A stretch of DNA of 64,000 bases, from assembly GCA_022711765.1 (NCBI GenBank), contig JAKLEB010000002.1, forward strand, positions 358,368 to 422,367, in the 5' to 3' direction. The notes below the pieces were generated by a model that saw only the letters and a program-made list of their open reading frames with translations, was not told the DNA's origin and did not search any database. Positions 8,194 through 16,699 of this stretch are shown one piece after another. The translations under genes and the position numbers were made by a program. The stretch's first letter is position 1. Each line of letters opens with the position of its first letter. The DNA comes from Candidatus Krumholzibacteriota bacterium. Lineage in GTDB: Bacteria > Krumholzibacteriota > Krumholzibacteriia > LZORAL124-64-63.

Positions 8194-9262
8194 CCCGGCC
8201 CGTCCGGCCTGGCGAGGCCAGGCGCTGCTGGAGCTGACGCGCTCGCGCGTGCTCGAGTTCGTGCGCGAGCCGGAGGCCGTGTTCTGGGTCTTCGTCTTCC
8301 CCGTGCTGCTCGCGTTCGCCCTGGGGATCGCGTTCCGCAGCAAGCCGGTCGAGCGCGCCAAGGTCGCCGTCATCACGGATGGCGGGGCGGCCGCGACCGA
8401 GCTGGCGATCCGCCTGCGGCAGGACGATCGGCTGCTGGTCGAGCTGCTCACGCCGGACGCCGCCGCGCTCGCGCTGCGCAAGGGCAACGTCGATGCGGTG
8501 GCCGAGCTGACCGCCGTCGCGGACTCCCTCGCCGTCGTCTACCGCTGGGAGCCGAGCCGCGTCGAGGGGCGCGCGGCGCGGCTGGCGCTCGACGACGCGA
8601 TCCAGGGCGCGCTCGGCCGCGCCGACGTGGTGGCCGTCCGCGATGAGACCACGGCGCGTCCCGGTTCGCGGTACATCGATTTCCTGATTCCCGGCCTCGT
8701 CGGCCTCAACCTCATGGGCAGCGGCATGTGGGGCATCGGCTTCTCGGTCGTCGTGGCGCGCACCCGCAAGCTCCTCAAGCGCTTCGCCGCCACGCCGATG
8801 CGGCGTTCCGACTACCTGGCTTCCTTCGCGCTCTCGCGATTGCTGTTCCTCGGCCTGGAAGTGGCCGCGGTCATCGGCTTCGGCTGGCTGTTCTTCGACG
8901 TGGCGGTCCGCGGCTCGCTGGGAGCGCTGGCGCTCGTGTCGCTGGTCGGCGCCGCGAGCTTCGCCGGCCTCGGCCTGCTCGTGGCCGCGCGGCCGCGCAC
9001 CGTCGAATCGGTCAGCGGCTGGATGAACCTGGTCATGCTGCCGATGTGGCTGCTCTCGGGGACCTTCTTCTCCTACGAGCGCTTTCCCGCCGCGGTGCTG
9101 CCGGCCATCCGCGCGCTCCCGCTGACGGCGCTGAACGACGCCCTGCGCGCCGTGATGAACGACGGCGCGTCGCTGTGGGCGACCGGCCCCGAGCTGGCGA
9201 TCCTGACCGCCTGGGGCCTCGGCAGCTACGTCGTGGCCGTCCGCATCTTCCGCTGGCAGTAG
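8186..9262 (+). CDS. ABC-2 type transporter permease
   Basis: This 358-residue membrane protein has an N-terminal membrane segment near residues 33-50 (VFWVFVFPVLLAFALGIAF), a periplasmic domain to about residue 160 and then about five further segments. This is the layout of ABC-2 permeases. It contains the LVMLPMWLLSGTFFS segment typical of the family. It pairs with the ATPase at 7249-8193, whose 3' end it overlaps. The stop is 1 bp from the stop of the convergent secreted-protein gene, leaving no room for a separate terminator. Confidence 0.9.
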   Translation: MNDPARPAWRGQALLELTRSRVLEFVREPEAVFWVFVFPVLLAFALGIAFRSKPVERAKVAVITDGGAAATELAIRLRQDDRLLVELLTPDAAALALRKGNVDAVAELTAVADSLAVVYRWEPSRVEGRAARLALDDAIQGALGRADVVAVRDETTARPGSRYIDFLIPGLVGLNLMGSGMWGIGFSVVVARTRKLLKRFAATPMRRSDYLASFALSRLLFLGLEVAAVIGFGWLFFDVAVRGSLGALALVSLVGAASFAGLGLLVAARPRTVESVSGWMNLVMLPMWLLSGTFFSYERFPAAVLPAIRALPLTALNDALRAVMNDGASLWATGPELAILTAWGLGSYVVAVRIFRWQ

Positions 9263-9263
9263 C

Positions 9264-12200
9264 TCAGCGAAGCAGGGTCATCTTGCGCGACCGCGCGACG
9301 TGGGACGTCTCGAGCCTCGCCACGTACGCGCCGGCGGCGACCTCGCGGCCCGCGTCGTCCAGGCCGTCCCAGTCCGCCGTGTGCCGACCGCGGCCGAGGC
9401 GGCCGGAGAACAGCGTCCGGACCAGGCGCCCGTCGAGCCCGTAGATCGCCAGCCGCACCTCGTCCGACTGCCCGACGTCGAAGGTCATCCGGGTCTGCGG
9501 ATTGAACGGATTCGGGACGTTCGGTCCGAGCCGCGTCGCCTCGGGGACCCCGGCGCCGAACGACGTGCCGGTCGTGAACGTCCAGCAGTATCCGCCGAGA
9601 AGCGCGTTGTCCGCCGTGTCGGTCACCGCGGTCGTGAGGCAGGCCTCGTACAGCGCCGTCGCCTCGAGCGCCTCCGCCGGCGTGAGGATGGCCATCCATC
9701 TGGTCGGGTCCCAGGTCACCGCCGCCGGGACGGCAGCCCTTCCCGCGGGCGCGAGGGTGAAGCTCGCGGACGTCAGCGTCGCGCGATCGAGCGGCTCGGT
9801 GAAGGTCGCCGTGACCTGCGCGTCGATCGCGACGTTCTGCGCGTCCGCGGCCGGCGACGTCGTCGTGACCGCCGGCGCGATCGCGTCCAGGATCCCGTCG
9901 CGGCTGAGATGGATCTCATCGATGACCGGGCTCGCGAGCGGATCGTCGCTCGCGAGGAACGCGCGGTATTGCGCGTAACGGCCCGGCGGGCTCGCGACGG
10001 CGATGCCGTCGAGCGGCGCCCAGGCGGACCAGCTCGCGCCCGGCGCCGGAGTCTCGCCCGTCCGGGTCTCGAAGAGCACGCTCGTCGCGGCCGGCAAGAG
10101 CCCCGACCATTCGAGGTCGTACCAGTCGAGCGCCGGTTCGCCGGAGTCGATGACCGGCGATACGTACGTACCGGCGGCCGCGGTGTACGGAGTCACCCGG
10201 ATCCAGTCGATGTAGAACGGCGTGTCCGAGTATGCCGACTTGTAGAACGCCGCGTGCAGCGGCGCGATGATCAGCACGTTGGACGCTTCCGCCTCGAGGA
10301 CGCCATCGACGAAGAACTGCAGGTGTCCGTGCGTCCAGATGATCTTGAAGACGTGCCACTCGTTGTACGTGGCGGTCGTCTCCAGCGCGATCGTGTTGTG
10401 GTCCCACTCGCGATACCGCGCATAGATCCGCTCGTTTCCCGGCTGATCGCCGGTGCCGCCCGTGGAGAACCAGGCGTACTGGGTGTTGCCGTTGGTGGTC
10501 GCGTCGAAGCCGACGTCGATGAACCGGCTGCCGGGAATGAACATCGCGCGCGCCTCGAGCACGACGCCCGGTCCCCAGGTCTGGTCGGACTCGATGGACG
10601 ACAGCTCGAAGGTCGCGTCGTTGCGTTCCTGGACGTCGAGGATGCCGTCGGCGATGACCGGCGTGTAACCCTCGGGGTTCGTCGCGTGCCACTCCGGGCC
10701 GAGGGTCGGTTCGCGGAAGAGGTCGTTCAGCTGCCCCGGCAGGCGGAGCTGGCCGCCGCCCGGACCATGGTCCATCTCGGTGACCGCGAGGTCCGTGCGG
10801 TCGCCGGCCGTGAAGTCGGCGGCCGAGGTCGCCGTCGCGACCGCCGGCGCCACGAGCCGGGTCGAGAAGGTCCACGACCCCGGAGTGCCGAGCTCGTTGC
10901 CAGCCGGATCCCGGATCGTGTCGGCGAGGCGGACCTCGTGGACGGCGCCCCAGTCGAGACTGGCCGCCGGGTCGAGGATCGCGCGGAGGCCGGCGGGATC
11001 CCAGGTGACCGTGGCGTCGACCGGCGAGCCGCCGAGCGGGGCGACCGTGAAGCTCTCGGCCGTCAGGGATGCGGGGTCGATGGCCTCGCTGAAGGTCGCG
11101 CTCAGAGTCCGATTGGCCAGGACGCCGGCCGCGCCGGCGGCCGGGACGGTCGCCAGGACCGCGGGCGGGGTCTCGTCCGCGGGCGCCGTGGTGAACGACC
11201 AGGTGACGGCGGCGGCGAGCCCGTTGCCGTCGCCGTCGGCGACATCGGTCGTGAGGCGCGCCTCGTAACCGGTCTCGGGATCGAGCGGCGCGTCCGGTGC
11301 CAGCGTCGCGGTGAACGAGACCGGGTCGTAGTCGAGGGTCGCGGCGACGGCTCCGCCGCCCGTCCGGTCGAGCCGGAAGCTCGCGTCCGTCAGCGTGGCG
11401 GGATCGATGGCCTCGTCGAAGGTCGCCGTGACCGCGGCGCCGACCGGGACCTGCGCCGCCCCGTCGGGCGGCGAGGTCGCCACGACGACCGGCCGGGTGA
11501 CGTCGGGATAGGTGTAGCCCACCCGGATCTCGTCGATCAGCGGGCTCCGGTCCAGGTCGGTCGTGGTCAACGTCGAGCGGCACTGCAGGTAGCGGCCGTG
11601 GGGGCTCGTGATCGCGCCGCCGGCCGGCGCCGACCACGACGACCAGCCGCTGCCGGGAGTCGGCGTCTCGCCCGTTCGGGTCTGGAACGCGACCCCCGTG
11701 CCGACCGGCGACTCGCCATCCCAGGCGAGCGTCGTCCAGGGCGTGCCGGCCGCGCCGGCGTCGAGGATCGCCGATTCGTGGCGGCCCGGTGATCCGGCGT
11801 ACGGCGTCACGCGGACCCAGTCGACGAGCAGCGGCGACGCCGACGCGTCCGATTTGTAGAGCGCGACGCGCTGCGGCAGGGTGAGCTCGACCCCGGTCCG
11901 TTCGTCAGCGAGCGCCCCGTCCACGAAGAAAGAGAGGCGGCTTGGCATCCACTCGATCCTGAAGACGTGCCATTCGCCGAACGTCGCGGAGGTCGGCACG
12001 TCGACGGTGCCGCCGGCCTCGGCGCGCACGCTGGCCTTGATGACCGGGACCTGCTGGTTGCCGGTTCCGCGCGTCGAGAAGAACGCCCACTGTCCGGTCT
12101 CGGAGGTGCTCGAGGTGAAACCGAGATTCACGAACGCGCTGCCCGGCAGGACCATCGCCCTCACCTCGCAGACGACACCGGCGTCCCAGGTCGCCCAGGT

Positions 12201-12608
12201 CTCCAGCGCCGAGGTGAGGTAGGTGTCGTCGTCGCGTTCCTGCACGTCGAGGATCCCGCCCGCGATCAGCGGCGCGAATCCGGCGGACGGTCGCGTGACG
12301 TGCCACTGGGGGTCGAGAGTCGGGGCGAGGAAGAGGTCGCTGAATCGCGCCGCGAGGCGGAGCTGACCGCCCGTCGCGGTACTGTCGACCTCGCTCACGC
12401 CGGCGCCGTCGAAGGTGCCGGCCGCGAAATCGGCGGTGGACGTCAACCTGAGAACGCCGGCGGCCGGGGGTTCCGGGTTCCCGCTCTCGAGCGGCGGGGA
12501 CGCGGAGCTGTCGATCGGCGCGAGCGAGAGGCCGAGCGCGGCGACGACCACCGCGGCGAGCGTCGGTTCGCGCAGGAGACGGGCCGTCCGGAGACCGAGA
12601 CCCTCCAT
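9264..12608 (-). CDS. Large secreted protein: duplicated lectin-like modules, Ig-like domains, FlgD-like sorting domain
   Basis: The start is set at 12608, where GGAGGT precedes the ATG by 7 bp and an N-terminal hydrophobic signal segment follows. The 1114-residue protein reads as a concanavalin-like domain, an accessory RTGETP/SGWSSWSAP domain and two SbsA-type Ig-like domains (AVTATFDEAIDPATL, TLSATFSEAIDPASL). A second copy of the lectin-plus-accessory unit, a third Ig-like domain and a FlgD-like C-terminus beginning NPFNPQT follow. Such C-termini serve as type IX-like or related sorting signals in FCB-group bacteria, so cell-surface or extracellular location is likely. The ligand is unknown. 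Confidence 0.82.
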   Translation of the reverse strand: MEGLGLRTARLLREPTLAAVVVAALGLSLAPIDSSASPPLESGNPEPPAAGVLRLTSTADFAAGTFDGAGVSEVDSTATGGQLRLAARFSDLFLAPTLDPQWHVTRPSAGFAPLIAGGILDVQERDDDTYLTSALETWATWDAGVVCEVRAMVLPGSAFVNLGFTSSTSETGQWAFFSTRGTGNQQVPVIKASVRAEAGGTVDVPTSATFGEWHVFRIEWMPSRLSFFVDGALADERTGVELTLPQRVALYKSDASASPLLVDWVRVTPYAGSPGRHESAILDAGAAGTPWTTLAWDGESPVGTGVAFQTRTGETPTPGSGWSSWSAPAGGAITSPHGRYLQCRSTLTTTDLDRSPLIDEIRVGYTYPDVTRPVVVATSPPDGAAQVPVGAAVTATFDEAIDPATLTDASFRLDRTGGGAVAATLDYDPVSFTATLAPDAPLDPETGYEARLTTDVADGDGNGLAAAVTWSFTTAPADETPPAVLATVPAAGAAGVLANRTLSATFSEAIDPASLTAESFTVAPLGGSPVDATVTWDPAGLRAILDPAASLDWGAVHEVRLADTIRDPAGNELGTPGSWTFSTRLVAPAVATATSAADFTAGDRTDLAVTEMDHGPGGGQLRLPGQLNDLFREPTLGPEWHATNPEGYTPVIADGILDVQERNDATFELSSIESDQTWGPGVVLEARAMFIPGSRFIDVGFDATTNGNTQYAWFSTGGTGDQPGNERIYARYREWDHNTIALETTATYNEWHVFKIIWTHGHLQFFVDGVLEAEASNVLIIAPLHAAFYKSAYSDTPFYIDWIRVTPYTAAAGTYVSPVIDSGEPALDWYDLEWSGLLPAATSVLFETRTGETPAPGASWSAWAPLDGIAVASPPGRYAQYRAFLASDDPLASPVIDEIHLSRDGILDAIAPAVTTTSPAADAQNVAIDAQVTATFTEPLDRATLTSASFTLAPAGRAAVPAAVTWDPTRWMAILTPAEALEATALYEACLTTAVTDTADNALLGGYCWTFTTGTSFGAGVPEATRLGPNVPNPFNPQTRMTFDVGQSDEVRLAIYGLDGRLVRTLFSGRLGRGRHTADWDGLDDAGREVAAGAYVARLETSHVARSRKMTLLR

Positions 12609-12666
12609 GGTGAGCACCTCCGGGATGAGCGAGTAACCAGCTCCAACAACTCCTGTTTGCGTCGGC

Positions 12667-12696
12667 ATCCTAGCGTCGGCGGCGCCGATCCGCCAA
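12667..12696 (-). promoter_or_regulatory. Candidate promoter for the large secreted protein
   Basis: On the minus strand TTGGCG (plus 12691-12696), an 18-bp spacer and TAGGAT (plus 12667-12672) lie about 60 bp upstream of the chosen ATG at 12608. The match to a sigma-70 promoter is fair. Confidence 0.35.
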
Positions 12697-12772
12697 GCTC
12701 GATTTCGGCGGTCCGGGATTGACAGCCTTCCTGGGACCGGCCGCCTTGCCGTCTCGGCGATTCCCGGCTTGC

Positions 12773-13693
12773 ATGGTCAGCGACATGGACCGCCGCCGAC
12801 TCGTCGCCGTCGCCAAGGTCACGCTGGCCGTCGTGGCCTGGGGCGCCTCGTTCATCGCGACCAAGGTCGCGCTGCGCGAGGTGTCGCCGATCACCGTCGT
12901 GTGGCTGCGATTCGCGATCGGCGTCGTCGTCCTCGGCGCGGTGGTCGCCGTCCGCCGGCAAGGCCGCCGCGTCGCCCGGAGGGACCTCGCCGAATTCGCC
13001 CTGCTCGGGTTCCTGGCCATCACCTTCCACCAGTGGCTGCAGTCGAACGGGCTCGTGACGGCCCGCGCGACGACCACCGCGTGGATCGTGGCGACCATTC
13101 CCGTCTTCATGGCGATCCTCGGGTGGACCGTGCTGAAGGAGCGTCTGCGGCCGGATCAGGTGCTCGGGATCGCGCTGGCGACCGCCGGCGTCCTGGTCGT
13201 CGTGAGCGACGGCGACCTCCCGGCGGTGCTCCGCGGGAGCTTCGGCGTTCCCGGGGATGCCCTGATCCTCGCGAGCGCGGTCAACTGGGCGGTCGTCTCG
13301 GCGCTCTCGAAGCGCTGGCTCGCGAGGCACGAGGCCGCGCTCATGACGTTCCACCTGGTCGCCTTCGGCTGGCTCTTCAGCACGGCCGCGCTCCTGGCCG
13401 GTCCCGGCTTGGGCGAGCTCGGCCGGCTGACCGCATCCGGCTGGGCTGGCGTGGTGTTTCTCGGCGTCGCCTGCTCGGGCCTCGCGTACGTGTTCTGGTA
13501 CGACGCGCTGAAGGCGCTTCCCGCCTCCGAGATGGGCGCATTCCTGTATCTCGAGCCGCTGGTGGCCTCGGGCGTGGCCGCCGTCATCCTGGGGGAGCCC
13601 CTGACGGTCGCCGTGATCGCGGGCGGCACGGTCATTCTCGGCGGGGTCTGGCTCGTGAATCGGCCGGTCCGGTCGAGCGGGAAAGGACCTTGA
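12773..13693 (+). CDS. EamA/DMT-family transporter
   Basis: The product has about ten hydrophobic helices in two EamA repeats, with the typical WGASFIATKVALREVSP opening and a C-terminal half ending ILGGVWLVNRP. DMT permeases export metabolites or amino acids across the inner membrane; the substrate cannot be told. The start is placed at the ATG at 12773; ATG 12785 (MDRRRL) is an alternative, and the frame extends upstream without a good ribosome-binding site. It is divergent from the large secreted protein and 60 bp upstream of a TetR gene. Confidence 0.85.
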   Translation: MVSDMDRRRLVAVAKVTLAVVAWGASFIATKVALREVSPITVVWLRFAIGVVVLGAVVAVRRQGRRVARRDLAEFALLGFLAITFHQWLQSNGLVTARATTTAWIVATIPVFMAILGWTVLKERLRPDQVLGIALATAGVLVVVSDGDLPAVLRGSFGVPGDALILASAVNWAVVSALSKRWLARHEAALMTFHLVAFGWLFSTAALLAGPGLGELGRLTASGWAGVVFLGVACSGLAYVFWYDALKALPASEMGAFLYLEPLVASGVAAVILGEPLTVAVIAGGTVILGGVWLVNRPVRSSGKGP

Positions 13694-13723
13694 CGGCTCG
13701 CATCCGTCGTGAAATCATGGTGA

Positions 13724-13748
13724 TATAGATTGAATGAATATTCAGCCA
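13724..13748 (+). promoter_or_regulatory. Candidate promoter and TetR operator
   Basis: TATAGAT (13724-13730) can act as a -10 box. Immediately downstream TGAATATTCA (13735-13744) is a perfect 10-bp palindrome. It lies within a partly symmetric AT-rich site whose left arm TGAATGAATA starts at 13731. It overlaps the expected transcription start, just before the TetR-type gene, which suggests autorepression. Confidence 0.45.
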
Positions 13749-13753
13749 AATGA

Positions 13754-14425
13754 TTGCGGGCGATCGTGGGCAGGAATCCCGAAGGAAACCAGCGGATCAG
13801 GGACCAGCGTCGCCGGCTCGTCCTGTCGGCGGCGTTGAAGCTCTTCGCGGATCGCGGCCTCGCTGCGACGAGGATCTCGGACATCGCGTGGGCCGCCGGA
13901 ATTTCCGACGGGCTGGTGTACCACTACTTCGACTCCAAGGACGCGATCTTCGTCGAGCTGGTCCGCTCGGCGCTGGCGGCGATGGTCGCGTCGGCGCACG
14001 CGCTGGAGAACCTCGCCGTCTCGCCGCGGGACAGGCTCAAGCTGGCGCTGGGAGGAGTCCGCCGCGACCTTGCGCGGCGAGGGGACGCGGCGAACGCTCT
14101 CGTGCTCGTCGCGTCGGCAGCGGTGTCGGCGAACGTACCGGCGGACGCGCTCCAGGCGCTCGAGGACGGACAGCTGGAGCTCCAGGCGTCCATCGCGCGC
14201 ATCGTGGAGGCCGGCCAGGCGGACGGTTCGGTCCGCCCGGGCGAGCCGGCGGAGCTCGCGAGCGTCTTCTGGACGCTGATCCTCGGCCTCGCCGTACGCC
14301 GGGGAATCCGGTCCGATAACGCCCCGGCGCCGTCGGCCGAGCTGCTCGTGAGCCTGTTCGGGGTCGATCCGCCGGCCCTGACGCGCGGCGATCGCACCCT
14401 CGACGCCGGGACGCGGTCGTATTAG
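13754..14425 (+). CDS. TetR-family transcriptional regulator
   Basis: The N-terminal domain has the TetR helix-turn-helix (ALKLFADRGLAATRISDIAWAAGISDGLVYHYFDSKDAIF), with the YHYF recognition helix and the following K. The rest is an all-helical ligand-binding domain. The frame opens at TTG 13754; GTG 13766 is an alternative, and neither has a strong ribosome-binding site. It probably represses its own promoter through the palindrome at 13735. It may also control the EamA transporter upstream or the epimerase downstream. The effector is unknown. Confidence 0.88.
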   Translation: MRAIVGRNPEGNQRIRDQRRRLVLSAALKLFADRGLAATRISDIAWAAGISDGLVYHYFDSKDAIFVELVRSALAAMVASAHALENLAVSPRDRLKLALGGVRRDLARRGDAANALVLVASAAVSANVPADALQALEDGQLELQASIARIVEAGQADGSVRPGEPAELASVFWTLILGLAVRRGIRSDNAPAPSAELLVSLFGVDPPALTRGDRTLDAGTRSY

Positions 14426-14480
14426 TTTGCGTCGGCGTGATGCGACGCCTGGGGCGATGCGACGAAATGCAGGTCGAACG

Positions 14481-15533
14481 ATGGCGCGATGGCTCGTGAC
14501 GGGCGGTTCGGGATTCCTCGGCGTCAACCTGGCGCGGTTCCTCGTCGCGCGCGGACACGCGGTGACGACGCTGGACAAGGAGCCCTTCGACTATCCGGAC
14601 CTGCAGGGACGGATCACGCACGCCCAGATCGACGTGCGCGACCGAGCGGGCATCGAATCCTGCCTCGCCGCCGGCGGTTTCGACGTCGTCATGCACGGCG
14701 CCGCCGCGCTGCCCCTCTACTCGAAGCGGGACATCCTCACGACCAATATCGACGGTACCCGCAACGTGCTCGAGGCGGCGTTCACGAACCGGGTCCCGCG
14801 GTCGATCTACATCTCGTCGACCGCCGTCTACGGTCTGCCGGACAAGCACCCGCTGTTCGAGACCGACGCCACGACCGGCGTGGGGCCCTACGGGATCAGC
14901 AAGGTCGAGTGCGAGCATTACGTCCGGACGCTGCGCGAACGCGGCCTGACCGTCACGACGATCCGCCCGAAATCCTTCGTCGGCCCCGAGCGCCTGGGCG
15001 TGTTCGCGATCTTCTACGAGTGGGCGAGCGAGGGCCGTTCGTTCCCGATGATCGGCCGGGGCCGGAACCTCTATCAGCTGCTCGACGTCGAGGACCTCTG
15101 CGAGGCGCTGGTCCGGGTCGCCGAGCATCCCGACCCGGCGGCGGTCAACACGGAGTTCAACATCGGCGCCAAGGTCTTCTCGACGATGCGCGAGGACTAC
15201 CAGGCGGTCCTCGATCGCGCGGGTTTCGGCCGCAAGATCCGCAGCTCGCCCGGCAACCTGGTCGTGTTCGCGCTCGAGGTCCTCGAGCTGCTGCATCTGT
15301 CGCCGCTCTACCCCTGGGTCTACAAGACCGCGACCAGGGATTCCTTCGTGTCGGTCGAGAAGGCCGAACGGGCGCTCGGCTTCACGCCCCGCTTCTCCAA
15401 CCAGGACGCGCTCCTTCGCAATTACGAGTGGTATCTCGCGAATCGCGAGCGATTCCAGCACGCGCGGGGCGACCGGACCCACCGCGTACCCTGGAGCCAG
15501 GGAGTGCTCGGGCTCGCGAGGCATTTCTTCTAG
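14481..15533 (+). CDS. NAD-dependent epimerase/dehydratase (extended SDR)
   Basis: The protein opens with the Rossmann motif VTGGSGFLG (GxxGxxG) and has the catalytic YGISK (YxxxK) after an ISSTAVYG segment, as in extended SDR enzymes acting on nucleotide sugars or sterol-like substrates. The ATG at 14481 is preferred because the Rossmann strand starts right after it; the frame is open further upstream. It lies 55 bp after the TetR gene. The substrate is not evident. Confidence 0.87.
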   Translation: MARWLVTGGSGFLGVNLARFLVARGHAVTTLDKEPFDYPDLQGRITHAQIDVRDRAGIESCLAAGGFDVVMHGAAALPLYSKRDILTTNIDGTRNVLEAAFTNRVPRSIYISSTAVYGLPDKHPLFETDATTGVGPYGISKVECEHYVRTLRERGLTVTTIRPKSFVGPERLGVFAIFYEWASEGRSFPMIGRGRNLYQLLDVEDLCEALVRVAEHPDPAAVNTEFNIGAKVFSTMREDYQAVLDRAGFGRKIRSSPGNLVVFALEVLELLHLSPLYPWVYKTATRDSFVSVEKAERALGFTPRFSNQDALLRNYEWYLANRERFQHARGDRTHRVPWSQGVLGLARHFF

Positions 15534-15626
15534 GTGAAGCGCGGACGATGCGGCCCGCGACGTCCGCGATTAGAGTAGACGGCGGTACCCGCGCCGCCAT
15601 GGACCCCAGCTCGAAGGAGGATCCCG

Positions 15627-16136
15627 ATGAAGAGAGCCACGTTGATCGCCGGTCTGCTCGCGCTCGCCCTGCCCGTCCTGGCGGGCGGCCACGCCATGAA
15701 GACCGAGTCCGGCTGGTTCGACATGGAGAACTGCGCCTTCTGCAAGAACCTGCTCACGGATCCCGGCCTGCTCGAGCACGCGACCTGGGAGAGCCACAAC
15801 CTCGAGAAGGGCATGCTGTACATCATGACGGTCGAGCCGGAGTACGCCGAGTCCATGGCCAAGGCGAGCGCCGCCATGGAGGAGCTCGGCACGAAGATGC
15901 ATTCCGGCCAGATCAACCCGGCGGAGGTCAAGATGTGCGGCAGCTGCCAGGCGTTCGGGCAGCTGATGATGGCCGGCGTCAAGATGGAGACGATCAAGGG
16001 AGACGCCGCCGAGGTCACGATCGTGACGCACGACGATCCCCAGGTGATCGCCCAGATGCACGACCTGGTCGCGCGCAACCAGAAGGAGATGGCCCTGCTG
16101 ATGTCCGGCGGCGAGCACGAGGGACAACAGCATTGA
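15627..16136 (+). CDS. Secreted protein with two CxxC motifs, function unknown
   Basis: A signal peptide (MKRATLIAGLLALALPVLAGG) is followed by a mature domain of about 150 residues with CAFC and CGSC about 80 residues apart. The second half is methionine-rich (FGQLMMAGVKMET, ALLMSGG). Two CxxC pairs in an exported protein suggest thiol-disulfide chemistry or metal (zinc, copper, iron-sulfur) binding, but I do not recognise the family. A GGAGG ribosome-binding site precedes the ATG. The ECF sigma gene lies 80 bp downstream, which may reflect shared control. Confidence 0.7.
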   Translation: MKRATLIAGLLALALPVLAGGHAMKTESGWFDMENCAFCKNLLTDPGLLEHATWESHNLEKGMLYIMTVEPEYAESMAKASAAMEELGTKMHSGQINPAEVKMCGSCQAFGQLMMAGVKMETIKGDAAEVTIVTHDDPQVIAQMHDLVARNQKEMALLMSGGEHEGQQH

Positions 16137-16181
16137 CCAGCGACGCGCGTCCTGGCGTCGAGCAAGAGACCGTGTAACCAA

Positions 16182-16218
16182 ATGGCTGCCTCCGAGTCTT
16201 CCGCGCGGAGGCAGCCAT
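16182..16218 (+). promoter_or_regulatory. 13-bp inverted repeat covering the ribosome-binding site and start codon of the ECF sigma gene
   Basis: ATGGCTGCCTCCG (16182-16194) is the exact reverse complement of CGGAGGCAGCCAT (16206-16218), with an 11-nt loop. The right arm contains the GGAGG ribosome-binding site (16207-16211) and the first two bases of the ATG at 16217. In RNA the hairpin would hide both. TAACC (16175-16179), 16 bp and GTC (16196-16198) also resemble an ECF promoter; if that is used, the repeat would act as DNA instead. Confidence 0.65.
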
Positions 16219-16699
16219 GAACGATTTCGAGATCCTCTACCGCCAGCATGCCGCAGAACTCCTGCGCTTCGCGTGGGGTCTGTGCGGAGACCGCAGCACC
16301 GCCGAGGACCTCGTCTCGGAGACCTTCGTGCGCCTCCTCGTGCGGGCTCCCCGCATCGAGACCCGGACCGCGCTCGCCTACCTGCTGGCCGTGGTCCGCA
16401 ACACCTACCTCACCGGCCAGCGCCGTCGCCGTCGCGAGGTCCCGCTCGACGAGGATCTGCCTTCACCTGCCCGCGATCTCTGCGGGGACCTGGACCAGCA
16501 GACCCGCCTCGAGACGGTCCTGCGTGCCCTCGACGACCTGTCCGAGGGCGAGCGGGCAGCCCTTCTGCTGCGCGTCGATCACAACCTGTCCTACGAGGAC
16601 ATCGCCGCAGCGCTCGCGATCTCGATCGCTGCCGCCAAGGTGAGGGTTCACCGCGCCCGCTTGCGACTGGCAAGCGCGCTGGACGAGCAAGGGAGATGA
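16217..16699 (+). CDS. ECF-type RNA polymerase sigma factor
   Basis: The 160-residue protein has sigma-70 region 2 (LYRQHAAELLRFAWGLCGDRSTAEDLVSETFVRLL) and region 4 (LSYEDIAAALAISIAAAKVRVHRARLRL) with a short linker, the ECF layout. It redirects RNA polymerase to stress or envelope genes. The next gene overlaps by ATGA and encodes a small membrane protein likely to hold it inactive. The start and ribosome-binding site are inside a perfect inverted repeat, which suggests translational control or autoregulation. Confidence 0.92.
   Translation: MNDFEILYRQHAAELLRFAWGLCGDRSTAEDLVSETFVRLLVRAPRIETRTALAYLLAVVRNTYLTGQRRRRREVPLDEDLPSPARDLCGDLDQQTRLETVLRALDDLSEGERAALLLRVDHNLSYEDIAAALAISIAAAKVRVHRARLRLASALDEQGR

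Noticed and set aside
9300..11792. An 830-codon plus-strand frame across the large secreted protein
   Set aside because: It is antisense to a protein with clear signal peptide, Ig-like domains and sorting tail; its translation is Arg-rich without domains.
12719..12724. TTGACA as a -35 box for the EamA transporter gene
   Set aside because: No -10-like sequence lies 15-19 bp downstream.
16182..16218. The inverted repeat as a terminator for the secreted double-CxxC gene
   Set aside because: No T-run follows, and the right arm is the ribosome-binding site and start codon of the next gene, so a regulatory role fits better.
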